A stretch of 64,000 nt of DNA. Source: Opitutia bacterium. GTDB taxonomy: Bacteria; Verrucomicrobiota; Verrucomicrobiia; Opitutales; Opitutaceae. Shown here piece by piece: positions 51,294-59,147 of the stretch. Below the pieces are notes generated by a model. It did no database searches and was not told the DNA's origin. It saw nothing but the letters and a program-made list of their open reading frames with translations. Within the stretch, counting starts at the first letter, position 1; each line of letters begins with the position of its first letter. Position numbers and translations under genes: made by a program. The stretch spans positions 62,001-126,000 of the forward strand of contig CANGHW010000001.1 in the NCBI GenBank assembly GCA_947453695.1, given 5' to 3'.

Positions 51294-52373
51294 TCAGAGC
51301 TTCACCGTGCGGCCTTCACGGAACGACTGATCGGCCGCGATCACGATGCGAAGGCTGTCGATGGCACTCTGCCAGTGGGCGCTGAGATCGGTGTTCTCGC
51401 GGATGGCTTGGAGGAAGACTTCCTGTTCGCGGCGGCAGAGCTCGTCGTGATCGGGCTCGTCGTTGACGTCGATCAGATCGTCGGCCCGGGCAAACGTGCC
51501 GTCAGCCTTGCGGTCGACGTGGTGGAGGCGGAGCTGTTCGGTCTTCGAGTGCGAATCGACGTCGGCGGACATGCCGGCGGCGGCGGCCGTCTTGGCGACG
51601 ATGCTCACGCAGCCCTTGGGCCCGATCACGTCTTTCACGAAGAAGGCGGTCTCACTCATCATCGGACCCCAGCCGGCCTCATACCAGCCGACGGAGCCGT
51701 CGGCGAACGTGACCTGCAGGTGGCCATAGTTGATCTGGCCGGGGACGATCTCGTCGGAGAGGCGGGCGCCGATGCCGTTGACGCTGATCGGACGGGAGCC
51801 GGTCATGCGGCACATGACGTCGACGTAGTGCACGCCGCAGTCGACGATGGGCGAGGTGGTGCGGAGGAGATTCTTGTGCGTCTCCCAATTGGGGCCGGAG
51901 CTCTGCTGGTTGAGGTTCATCCGCATGACGAGCGGCTTGCCGAGCGTCTGCGCGAGCTCGGTGAACTTCTTCCACGACGGATGGACGTGGAGGATGTAGC
52001 CGACGATGAGCTTCTTGTTGAGCCGCTTGGCCGCCGCGAGGACGCGTTCGCAGTCCGCGATGGTGTCGGCGACGGGCTTCTCGAGGAAGACGTGGGCGCC
52101 GGCTTCCATCGCGGCGATGGCGTATTCGGCGTGCGTCTCGGCGTAGGTGCTGATGCACACGGCATCGGGCTTGGTCTCCGCGAGCGCGGCGTGGTAGTCG
52201 GAGAATTCGGCGTAGCGATTACCGAACTCCGCGTTGAGCTTCTGGCGCGAGGCCGGGCCGCGGGAGACGAGACCGACGATGGTGAAATCGGCGGCCATCT
52301 TGTGATAGGCCCGGGCGTGCGAGATGCCCATGTGGCCACAGCCGACGACGAGGATGCGAAGTTGCTTAGACAT
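51294..52373 (-). CDS. Gfo/Idh/MocA family NAD(P)-dependent oxidoreductase
   Basis: 359 residues. Rossmann motif GCGHMG at 11-16, the family signature EKP at 98-100 and the catalytic D178/H182 in VDCGVHYVDVM. It oxidises or reduces a sugar or cyclitol hydroxyl using NAD(P). It follows a permease gene by 30 bp on the same strand, so the permease probably imports its substrate or a precursor. Confidence 0.88.
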   Translation of the reverse strand: MSKQLRILVVGCGHMGISHARAYHKMAADFTIVGLVSRGPASRQKLNAEFGNRYAEFSDYHAALAETKPDAVCISTYAETHAEYAIAAMEAGAHVFLEKPVADTIADCERVLAAAKRLNKKLIVGYILHVHPSWKKFTELAQTLGKPLVMRMNLNQQSSGPNWETHKNLLRTTSPIVDCGVHYVDVMCRMTGSRPISVNGIGARLSDEIVPGQINYGHLQVTFADGSVGWYEAGWGPMMSETAFFVKDVIGPKGCVSIVAKTAAAAGMSADVDSHSKTEQLRLHHVDRKADGTFARADDLIDVNDEPDHDELCRREQEVFLQAIRENTDLSAHWQSAIDSLRIVIAADQSFREGRTVKL

Positions 52374-52403
52374 CGGGAAAAACAGCGGGAGTTAGCGAGA
52401 GGC

Positions 52404-53747
52404 TTAGTGCGGAGCCGAGCCGGCGGCGACGGCGCCACCGGGGCCGGCCGTCGGCGGGCGGAAGAACAACGCGAGCGCGATGGCGGCGCAGGAGGCGACC
52501 GCGAAGGGCACGAGGAAGAGGCCCTTGAAGTCGACGACGTTGGCCTTCGTGTAGACGTCCTGCATGAGCCACGGGCAGATCGAGAAGGCGAGGAGGGCAC
52601 CCACGCCGAGGATCTGGAGGTTGAAGAGACCCTGCGCGCTCGAGCGGATGTCCTTCGGGAAGTAGGCGTCGACGAAGATGTAGACCGTCGCGAAGAAGAA
52701 CGCGTAGCAGATGCCGTGGAGCACCTGGATCAAAATGATCGCCGTGGCGCTGTCGGGCATAAAGGCGTAGGTGGCAAAGCGCGCCGCGTGGCCGAGCACG
52801 CCGACGACCATCGTCGTGCGCCAGCCGAACTTCTTCAGCGTCGCGCCGAGGACAAACATCGTGAGGATTTCCGCGACCTGGCCGATGCTCATGATCGGCG
52901 CGATCCAGTTGGCCGCGATGCCGACACCGCCGGCGGCCTTGGGCGTGCCGAGGAAGGTGCCGGTCCAGCTGAAGTAGCAGTTGTGGACGAAGGAGTCGAC
53001 GAGCGTGACGAGCCAGAGCACGAGGATGAAAGGCTGCTTGAGCAGCTTGAGCGCGGAGAGCCAGGCGAGATTGTCCGCGGTGCCGTCGGCCGGCGCGGGT
53101 TTCTTGGCGGTGCGCGGCAGGGTGAGGCTAAACGCGGCGAGGAGCAGGGAGGCGAGGCCGGCGACGATGAAGGTCCACTTGGTGGCAGCCTTGGCGGCAT
53201 CACCGGTGAGAGGATTGGCGAGAGCCTTGCCGAGCCAGTCGACGAGACCGGCGGGGTGGGCGGCATCGACCGCGGCCCAGTTGACGAAGATGAAGGTGAA
53301 GGGCCAGGCGGCGAGGATCCAGCCGATGGTGCCGCCCATGCGGACGAGGCCGAATTCCTTCTCGGGGTTCTTCATGTTGGCGAAGGCGATCGAGTTGGTG
53401 ATCGAGATCGTCGGCACGTAGAGCAGGCAGTGCACAAGCATGAGGAGGAAGAAGGGGACGAACTCCTTGGTGAAGCCGCAGCCGAGGATGGCGAGGCCGC
53501 CGATGAGGTGGGAGAAGGCGAGGAACTTCTCGGGGTTGAACTTCCGGTCCGCCCACTGGTTGCTGAAGAACATGCCCACGATCGAGGCGACGGGGAAGGC
53601 GTTGAGAATCAGGGATTGCTGCGTGGGCGTGAAGCCGAGGCTGGGGAGGTAGCCGAAGATCAACGGGAGCCACGCGCCCCAGATGAAAAACTCGAGCACC
53701 ATCATGAAGAACAGGCGGCCTTTGGGGGATGATTCAGGGGAGGACAT
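52404..53747 (-). CDS. MFS permease of the nucleoside:H+ symporter (NupG) type
   Basis: 447 residues, 12 transmembrane helices expected. It begins MSSPESSPKGRLFFMMVLEFFIWGAWLPL, the NupG/XapB-like start; the FADRKF-type loop reads ADRKFNPEKFLA. Verrucomicrobial members often accompany oxidoreductases and may import sugars or nucleosides. First gene of a two-gene unit with the Gfo/Idh gene. A TetR-type gene diverges 318 bp upstream. Confidence 0.83.
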   Translation of the reverse strand: MSSPESSPKGRLFFMMVLEFFIWGAWLPLIFGYLPSLGFTPTQQSLILNAFPVASIVGMFFSNQWADRKFNPEKFLAFSHLIGGLAILGCGFTKEFVPFFLLMLVHCLLYVPTISITNSIAFANMKNPEKEFGLVRMGGTIGWILAAWPFTFIFVNWAAVDAAHPAGLVDWLGKALANPLTGDAAKAATKWTFIVAGLASLLLAAFSLTLPRTAKKPAPADGTADNLAWLSALKLLKQPFILVLWLVTLVDSFVHNCYFSWTGTFLGTPKAAGGVGIAANWIAPIMSIGQVAEILTMFVLGATLKKFGWRTTMVVGVLGHAARFATYAFMPDSATAIILIQVLHGICYAFFFATVYIFVDAYFPKDIRSSAQGLFNLQILGVGALLAFSICPWLMQDVYTKANVVDFKGLFLVPFAVASCAAIALALFFRPPTAGPGGAVAAGSAPH

Positions 53748-54065
53748 AGCGGTGATAAAGGAGGGAAAACGAAGCGGGATACGGGGTAAAAGTCAGCGGG
53801 CGCGAGAACGTGTCACGACGGCGCGGCGGGCGGCGAGCCCGAAGATGCACCGCGCCGATCGAATCGAAGAGAGAGGGTGGGGCCGCATGCGGGCGTAACT
53901 GCACGGTTACGCCGGGGCCGGTGCCCGGCGGCAAGCGAAACCGCGGCCTTTCCCGCGATCGCACGGGGCCGGACCGCTCGTCGGCGGGCCCAGTGGGGTG
54001 GGGCGGTGATGCCACGCTTTGCGCTTCCGTCAGAATTTTTATTCTGCCACGGTCCGGCCAACCTC
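53748..54065. other. Divergent intergenic region between permease and TetR gene
   Basis: 318 bp. GC-rich except near 54031, where a small inverted repeat lies close to the TetR start. No gene supported: the frame upstream of ATG 54066 is open but lacks any family resemblance. Confidence 0.45.
54031..54046. promoter_or_regulatory. Inverted repeat, candidate TetR operator
   Basis: CAGAAT, TTTT, ATTCTG, 20 bp before the TetR start codon. Short, AT-rich and symmetric, so a plausible autoregulatory operator. Confidence 0.4.
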
Positions 54066-54698
54066 ATGTCTTCTCCGCAGCCGGTCCAACGAAATCCTGA
54101 TCGCACGCGCCGCCGTCTCCTGCAGGCCGCGATCCGCCTCTTTGCCAAGCAGGGCTTCCACGCCGTCTCCGTGGATGAGATCGTCGACCTCGCGAAGGTA
54201 AACAAGCGGATGGTTTACCACTATTTCGGGAGCAAGGATGCGCTGTTCGAGGCGGCGTTGGTGGAAGTTTACTCCCGGATCGAGACGATCGAGTTTCATG
54301 CGGTGGAGCGCGGTCAAAGCCCGCGGGAGAAACTGTCGCGGCTGCTCGAGAGCTACTTCGAATTCCTCGATGAGGAGCCCGAATTCACCCGCCTGCTCCA
54401 GTGGGAGAACCTTGAGAAGGGCCGCCACCTCACGAAGGAGAATCATCTCCTCACGAAGAATCCGTTTTTCGAGCGCTTTCAGGCGATTGTGCAGGATGGC
54501 ATCGCGACCGGGGAGTTTCGCGCCGATCTGGATGTGCCGCACCTGCTGATTCACTTCATCGGCCTGTGCTTTATCTATCACTCGAACCGCTTTTCGCTGT
54601 CTCAGAGTCTCGCCATCGACCTCGGCGCCAAGGAAGTGAAACAACAAGGCCTGAAACAAGTGCTGGCCCTGGTGTTTGAAGGCATCGCCAAGCGCTAA
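54066..54698 (+). CDS. TetR family transcriptional regulator
   Basis: 210 residues from ATG 54066. The helix-turn-helix is in RRRLLQAAIRLFAKQGFHAVSVDEIVDLAKVNKRMVYHYFGSKDALF at about 17-60. The C-terminal ligand domain includes LSRLLESYFEFLDEEPEFTRLLQWENL. It may control the divergent permease/oxidoreductase genes and itself. Ligand unknown. Confidence 0.87.
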   Translation: MSSPQPVQRNPDRTRRRLLQAAIRLFAKQGFHAVSVDEIVDLAKVNKRMVYHYFGSKDALFEAALVEVYSRIETIEFHAVERGQSPREKLSRLLESYFEFLDEEPEFTRLLQWENLEKGRHLTKENHLLTKNPFFERFQAIVQDGIATGEFRADLDVPHLLIHFIGLCFIYHSNRFSLSQSLAIDLGAKEVKQQGLKQVLALVFEGIAKR

Positions 54699-55285
54699 TA
54701 ACGCGTCGGAAGGGCGCGAAGCGCTGCGGAAGGGCGAGGGGCGGGGGCGAGGACTCTGCGTTGGATCGTCCCACCCGGTGGATCGCGCTCGCGCTCCGAT
54801 TGCCGACCCGTTCGCGAGGCGGAATAGAGGGCATGATGAGAGACGCCGAGGATCTGCGCGCAGGATGGGGCCGGTGAGTGTCTCGCTTGGGGTGCTTCGC
54901 GCCGCGCACAGGGTCGGGCAGAGGCTACGGCGCTTCCGCGGGCTGAATTTTATGAGACACCCGCCCGGCTTGGCCTGCTTTCCGGGCTGCGCGAGTGATC
55001 GCAAGAAGTGTGAATCGTCGCTGCCGGGTCTGCACTGAGGGCTGGCCGTGGAATTTGAGGAGATTGGGCCGCGCTTAGGGTGGTGAGCGTGGTCGTGATG
55101 CGTCGGCGTGACATTCCGCGACCAGCGTAGCGCGGTTTAATGCCTCCGAAGCGCCGGCCATCGCCGGCGACGACCGCACCGCGCGGGCTGCGTCGGCGTG
55201 ATTGGGCTTGAGGCACCCTGGAATGCGCGGGCTCGCGCCTGAAGCGCGCCGGTGCCGCCGTAATTCGGCCTGCCCCCACCCCAAC
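54699..55285. other. Long GC-rich stretch without a supported gene
   Basis: 587 bp. Open frames on the minus strand exist but read as Arg/Pro/Ser-rich low-complexity sequence. A small palindrome GCGCCGGCCATCGCCGGCG lies at about 55150. It may be decayed sequence leading into the 21-bp repeat array. Confidence 0.4.
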
Positions 55286-55789
55286 GCCAGCGGCGCCTAC
55301 GCAAACGGCTTCGGCGCGCAAATGATCGCGGCTGTCTCGCCGCAAATCCGGCCGACCACGCAGCAAGCGGCATCGACGTCCCGCCGATCGGCGCTGACCG
55401 GCAAGCAATTCGCGCTGACCACGGCGCAATCGAAGTCGACGCCGCAACAACCGGCGTCGTCGCACGCGCAATCGGACCTGTCGCCGGGGCAATCGTGACT
55501 GACCGGAAAGCAAACGGCGTTGGCGGGAAAACCATTCGCGCTGACCGGACAGCAAACGCAGCCGACCGGGAAACAATCGGCTCTGTCGACCCAACAATCG
55601 GCGCGGGCGTGAAAACAACCCGAACAGGCTGCACCGTAACCCGCATCGACCGGGAAACAAGCGGTGCTGACCGACCCGCAAGCGGCGCTGACTGGGAAAC
55701 AAGCGGCCCGGGCACGCAATTAACCCGCGCCAAGCGGGAAACAGCCGCAGCGAGCGCAGAAACAAACCGCGCTGACCGAAAACAGGCCA
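55286..55789 (+). repeat. Degenerate 21-bp tandem array, 24 units in perfect register
   Basis: Every 21 bases the pattern repeats. The best units begin GCGCTGACCGG and continue with AAACAAGCG or similar; CAA at unit positions 16-18 is kept in most. I aligned 24 units (55286, 55307, ... 55769) without any insertion or deletion. In the plus frame this encodes heptads of the type A-L-T-G-K-Q-A, open to a TGA at 55496, with further stops in later units. All three minus frames are open throughout, because the reverse unit contains no stop triplet. No recognisable protein family. Could be a decayed heptad-repeat gene or a non-coding array with A/T-rich bits spaced by two helical turns. Confidence 0.75.
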
Positions 55790-55924
55790 TGCCACCCCCG
55801 TGGAAACCCCTGTTGACACTACCTCAGCCGCGTCCTCTGCGCCCGAATCGCCGGCGAAGATCGGTGGTTAAAGGCTTGGGCCCAGCGATTTCGGTCAGAG
55901 GGCCGCGGTGCAGCCAGAAATTTG

Positions 55925-55964
55925 GGGGGTGGCTCAGCCGGTGAGCCACCCCCTTTGCTATGAT
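55925..55964 (+). promoter_or_regulatory. Strong hairpin followed by a -10-like box
   Basis: GGGGGTGGCTCA (55925-55936) pairs perfectly with TGAGCCACCCCC (55942-55953), followed by TTT and then TGCTATGAT (extended -10 with TATGAT at 55959-55964). The hairpin could end transcription from upstream while the box starts a new transcript for the gene at 56094. Confidence 0.45.
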
Positions 55965-55971
55965 ACGCGCC

Positions 55972-56097
55972 ATGACCACCTCACTTCCTCTCCCCACCGC
56001 GCTCAGGGCGGCCTCCGGCCACCCCGGGCTTTCGCCCCGCGCCGCTTCGACGCCCCTCGCCCCGTCCACTTCCTGCACCCTCCCTTTACTCCCATGA
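55972..56097 (+). CDS. Possible 41-residue leader ORF
   Basis: ATG at 55972, just after the -10-like box, opens a frame of 41 codons rich in Pro, Leu and Ser (MTTSLPLPTALRAASGHPGL ...). Its TGA at 56095 overlaps the ATG of the next gene as ATGA. It may be a translated leader coupling translation; no family. Confidence 0.25.
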   Translation: MTTSLPLPTALRAASGHPGLSPRAASTPLAPSTSCTLPLLP

Positions 56098-56897
56098 ACA
56101 ACCGACAAATCAGTGAAACCGAAATGCAAGATGACACGCTGAACCTCTTGAGCCAGACCCCGTTGATCCAGGCGCACCCGGTGATCAGCGGCAAGTTACC
56201 GCAGCTCACGGCCATGATCCTCGACGTCCGACGCCTCGCCCACGACCAGCGCCAGTCGATCGAGGGGACTATCGCCGGCCGGATCCATGCCATGGAAACG
56301 GCGCAGGCGACCGCACTCGCCCTCAGCCGGCTCATTTGTGCCTATGCCCGGCGGCATGGCCTGCTGGAGCTCGAGAAAAAGGTGGACCTTAGTGCGACCG
56401 ATTTCGCGCGCGAGCGCCTCATCGTGCGGTTGGGGCCGGCGCACCGGATGCTGGCGACCGCACGGGAGCACAGCGCCGGTCTGGCCGAGGAAGGCGTCAC
56501 GCCCGAGATGCTCGACGTCTTTGCGGCAGAGATCGCCAAGGCGCAGGCCGCCATCGATCGGGCCCGCTCGGCGCAGGTGGAGCGGCAAACCGCGACCGCC
56601 TTGCTGTCCCGGGCGGTGCGTGCCGTGTCGGACTTCCTGCACTACCAGATCGACCCCCACGTCCTCCTCCTGTGGTCGACGGATCGGGAGTTCTGCGCGC
56701 TTTATCGCATCACCCGCACCGTGCGAAAGCGCCCCGGCCGGCGGTGTCGTTCGGGGGCCGCCACCCCCGCCGCCGCCCCGCTCGCCCTCCCGGCCGCCGC
56801 GCCGGCGCTCCCCGCTCCGGCCCTCGCGCTTCCCGCCGGGCCAGCGGTGGCGTTGCCCCCGCTCCTGCTCCCTGCGTCCGAGCCGCACGCGGCGTGA
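56094..56897 (+). CDS. Hypothetical helical protein with Pro/Ala/Leu-rich tail
   Basis: 267 residues from ATG 56094 (MNNRQISETEMQDDTLNLLS). Residues 1-200 are mostly helical (HDQRQSIEGTIAGRIHAMETAQATALALSRLICAYARR). About 225-267 is low-complexity (repeats of ALALPAG/APALPAP). No signal peptide or transmembrane helix. No family recognised. Convergent with the response regulator gene at 56994. Confidence 0.55.
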   Translation: MNNRQISETEMQDDTLNLLSQTPLIQAHPVISGKLPQLTAMILDVRRLAHDQRQSIEGTIAGRIHAMETAQATALALSRLICAYARRHGLLELEKKVDLSATDFARERLIVRLGPAHRMLATAREHSAGLAEEGVTPEMLDVFAAEIAKAQAAIDRARSAQVERQTATALLSRAVRAVSDFLHYQIDPHVLLLWSTDREFCALYRITRTVRKRPGRRCRSGAATPAAAPLALPAAAPALPAPALALPAGPAVALPPLLLPASEPHAA

Positions 56898-56993
56898 GCC
56901 GGAGGCGCACGCCGTCCGCTTTGTGATCTCGGTCGCCCCGCCCTGCGTCCCCTGGCCGCGGGCCCGGCGGAGCGGCGCGGGTGCTAAATCCGA

Positions 56994-57644
56994 CTAGACG
57001 GAGTCGCCATCCGACTGCGGCGGGCTCAGGCCGAGATCGACGGCGACCCGCACGAGCTGGGGCGAGTTGGTGAGCTTCAGCTTGTGGAGGAGATTGCTCC
57101 GGTGCTTGAGCACCGTGGTGCGCCCTGAGCCGAGCTGGGCGGAGATTTCAGCATCGTCGAAACCACAGCCGATGAGGGCAAGCACCTTGAGCTCCGTGGG
57201 CGTGAGGATCTTGCGCATCGCGTTGGGATCGGCCTGCACCTTGGCGCGAAAGCTCGCGTAGCGCGGGCAAAAATAGGTGCGTCCCGCGTGGACGGTCGCG
57301 AGAGCAGTGCGGAGATAGGTGAGGGACACGGAAGCCTTGTGCACGAAGCCGGCGAGGCGCAGCCGGTCGATCTCCATCTGGATAAAATCGTCGATATAGC
57401 CGCTGAGCGCGAGAATGCGGACCGAAGGCAGCAGGCTTTGGAGCTGCTGCGCGATGGCAAAGCCGCTCATATCCGGCAGGCGGATATCCAAGACGACGAC
57501 ATCCGGCCGGACCCGGGGAATGGCCTCCAGCGCCTCTCGTCCGGAGCCGGCCACGCCAACCACTTCGCCGCCCTCGGCCTCCGCCGCCGCAGTGACCGCC
57601 ACACAGATCAGAGGATGGTGATCATCGACAATAAACACGCGCAT
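56994..57644 (-). CDS. NarL/FixJ-type response regulator
   Basis: 216 residues from ATG 57644 (MRVFIVDDHHPLICVAV). Receiver domain with phosphoacceptor D53 in VVVLDIRLPDMSGF, LALSGY and VHKASVS. The C-terminal helix-turn-helix is LTPTELKVLALIGCGFDDAEISAQLGSGRTTVLKHRSNLLHKL. No kinase gene is adjacent, so the regulator is an orphan in this window. Confidence 0.87.
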   Translation of the reverse strand: MRVFIVDDHHPLICVAVTAAAEAEGGEVVGVAGSGREALEAIPRVRPDVVVLDIRLPDMSGFAIAQQLQSLLPSVRILALSGYIDDFIQMEIDRLRLAGFVHKASVSLTYLRTALATVHAGRTYFCPRYASFRAKVQADPNAMRKILTPTELKVLALIGCGFDDAEISAQLGSGRTTVLKHRSNLLHKLKLTNSPQLVRVAVDLGLSPPQSDGDSV

Positions 57645-58019
57645 GGGGAAGAGGCGGAAAGCTTGGGCAGCAGATTGGTCGTGCCAGCCCACCAATCAAC
57701 CGCGATTTAAGAAATGGCGGGGCAGAAACGGTTAATTTTCTGCGTCGGCTGCGCCGCCCGGCGATTCGAGTCAAACGCCCTGACTACTCAATAATGAGTA
57801 TTTTGGGGGCTTTGCGGCGGCGGAAAGAGGGGTTCGCATCCCTTCACAATTTTGGATGCACCAGCAACGCCTCCTCCTCCTCCGATTGAAAAATCCGATT
57901 TCGGAAACGATCCGCGCGTCGGGTCGCAACGCACTGGCGAGGTCGGCATCCACCAGATTTAGCCGCGAACAATGCGGAGAATATTCTCGGAGCCGCAACC
58001 CGGCCATCTCCTTCTAAAT
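57645..58019. other. Divergent intergenic region
   Basis: 375 bp between the response regulator gene and the operon starting at 58020. AT-richer than surroundings; holds the palindrome at 57785. No gene seen. Confidence 0.5.
57785..57800. promoter_or_regulatory. Palindrome, candidate operator
   Basis: TACTCA, ATAA, TGAGTA: perfect 6-bp arms about 140 bp from the response regulator start and 220 bp from the gene at 58020. May bind the NarL-type regulator or another dimer. Confidence 0.4.
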
Positions 58020-59120
58020 ATGAAACCTACCGGTCTTGAGACATGGATTAATTTCAGGCGTCAGGTGTTGGGGGTGGTCTTCGCCCTTTTGTTTAGTGGT
58101 GAAGTAGGATTGATGGCCCAACCATCTGCCGGGTCCGATGAGCAAAAAGACTGGAGGGCGGTCACAGAGCTTTCACGATCTGGAGGTCAATCCGGCTCGG
58201 GCTCATCCGCTGAACGTTCCAAGGCACAGATCGAGGCGCAGGCGCAGGCCCAACTGGTGCAAAGCAAGCAACTGGCCGCAAGTGCACGTGCCTTCTATAC
58301 GACTCACCCGACGAGCCAGAATGCAGGCGAGGCGAAAAAGATCGAAGCCGTGGCGTCGTTGAAGGGGGTCTCGGGCAAGGACTCGGACAAGGGCGAGGGT
58401 GCATTTCAAACCGCCCAAACGTTTCGCTCCGACAAAAGCCAGCCGGTTGCTGATCGATGCGAGGTGGCAGCGTTGATGGAGCGTCAAAAATACTCGGTGC
58501 AAAATGCTGGAAAGGTTCTCGCCAAGGATCCGCAGCAGCACGAGCGCGTCGCGGATTCCCTGCGCTCGGAATTTGGTGATATTCCGGAGGTGTATGCCTT
58601 CTACCTCGGGGTGGTAAATACATCCGATCCGGAGAGTGCCTTCAAGGTGGCGCAGAGAATCCAACAACTCCCGGCGCCGGACCATGCGAAAGCCGAGGCC
58701 AAGGCGACCATTGATCGGCATAACCTGATTGGAAAGAAATTGACCCAGCCGTTTCGCGACGCCGACGGCAAACCGCTCGTGTTGAGTGAAGTTGGCAAGC
58801 CCACCGTGGTTCTTTTTTGGTCGCCCGTGACCACGCCGAGCGCGCTTCGCACGCTTGCCCGGCTTAAGCTGCCGACTGCAGAGGGTGCCCGCTGGGTATA
58901 CGTGGCGAAGAATGCCACGGCAGGCTCACTCGACCTGACCAAGAAACAAGCCCCTTACCCGGGGATCCATTGTTTGGAGCTCCCTACTTCGGTCGGCCCC
59001 TTTACGGCCGAGCTAAAAAATCGGCGCCTACCCTATGTTTATGTCCTCGGGCGGGACGGAAGCATGGTGGGGTATGGGGATTTCGACGACTTGGGGAAAC
59101 TTCTCCAAGCCGCCAAGTAA
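58020..59120 (+). CDS. Exported TlpA-like thioredoxin-fold protein lacking active cysteines
   Basis: 366 residues from ATG 58020 with a hydrophobic export segment (LGVVFALLFSGEVGLMAQ). A Ser/Gln/Ala-rich region and a helical domain precede a C-terminal thioredoxin fold: FRDADGKPLVLSEVGKPTVVLFWSPVTTPSALRTL, ending VYVLGRDGSMVGYGDFDDLGKLLQAAK. The usual WCxxC reads WSPVTT, so it lacks the redox pair. The layout resembles the protein at 40293. It is 27 bp upstream of the giant PKD/Ig gene and probably cotranscribed with it. Confidence 0.75.
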   Translation: MKPTGLETWINFRRQVLGVVFALLFSGEVGLMAQPSAGSDEQKDWRAVTELSRSGGQSGSGSSAERSKAQIEAQAQAQLVQSKQLAASARAFYTTHPTSQNAGEAKKIEAVASLKGVSGKDSDKGEGAFQTAQTFRSDKSQPVADRCEVAALMERQKYSVQNAGKVLAKDPQQHERVADSLRSEFGDIPEVYAFYLGVVNTSDPESAFKVAQRIQQLPAPDHAKAEAKATIDRHNLIGKKLTQPFRDADGKPLVLSEVGKPTVVLFWSPVTTPSALRTLARLKLPTAEGARWVYVAKNATAGSLDLTKKQAPYPGIHCLELPTSVGPFTAELKNRRLPYVYVLGRDGSMVGYGDFDDLGKLLQAAK

Positions 59121-59147
59121 GTCCCGGGGGCGATACACGGCGCTGAC

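Noticed and set aside
51375-53732. 785-codon open frame on the plus strand
   Set aside because: Runs antisense across two well-supported genes (oxidoreductase and MFS permease); Asp/Glu/Gly-rich with no domain.
55286-55789. CRISPR array
   Set aside because: Units are 21 bp, contiguous and degenerate; there are no constant repeats alternating with spacers and no cas genes.
54950-55819. Minus-strand gene of about 290 codons over the 21-bp array
   Set aside because: All three minus frames are open only because the reverse repeat lacks stop triplets; the product is Arg/Leu low complexity with no start context.
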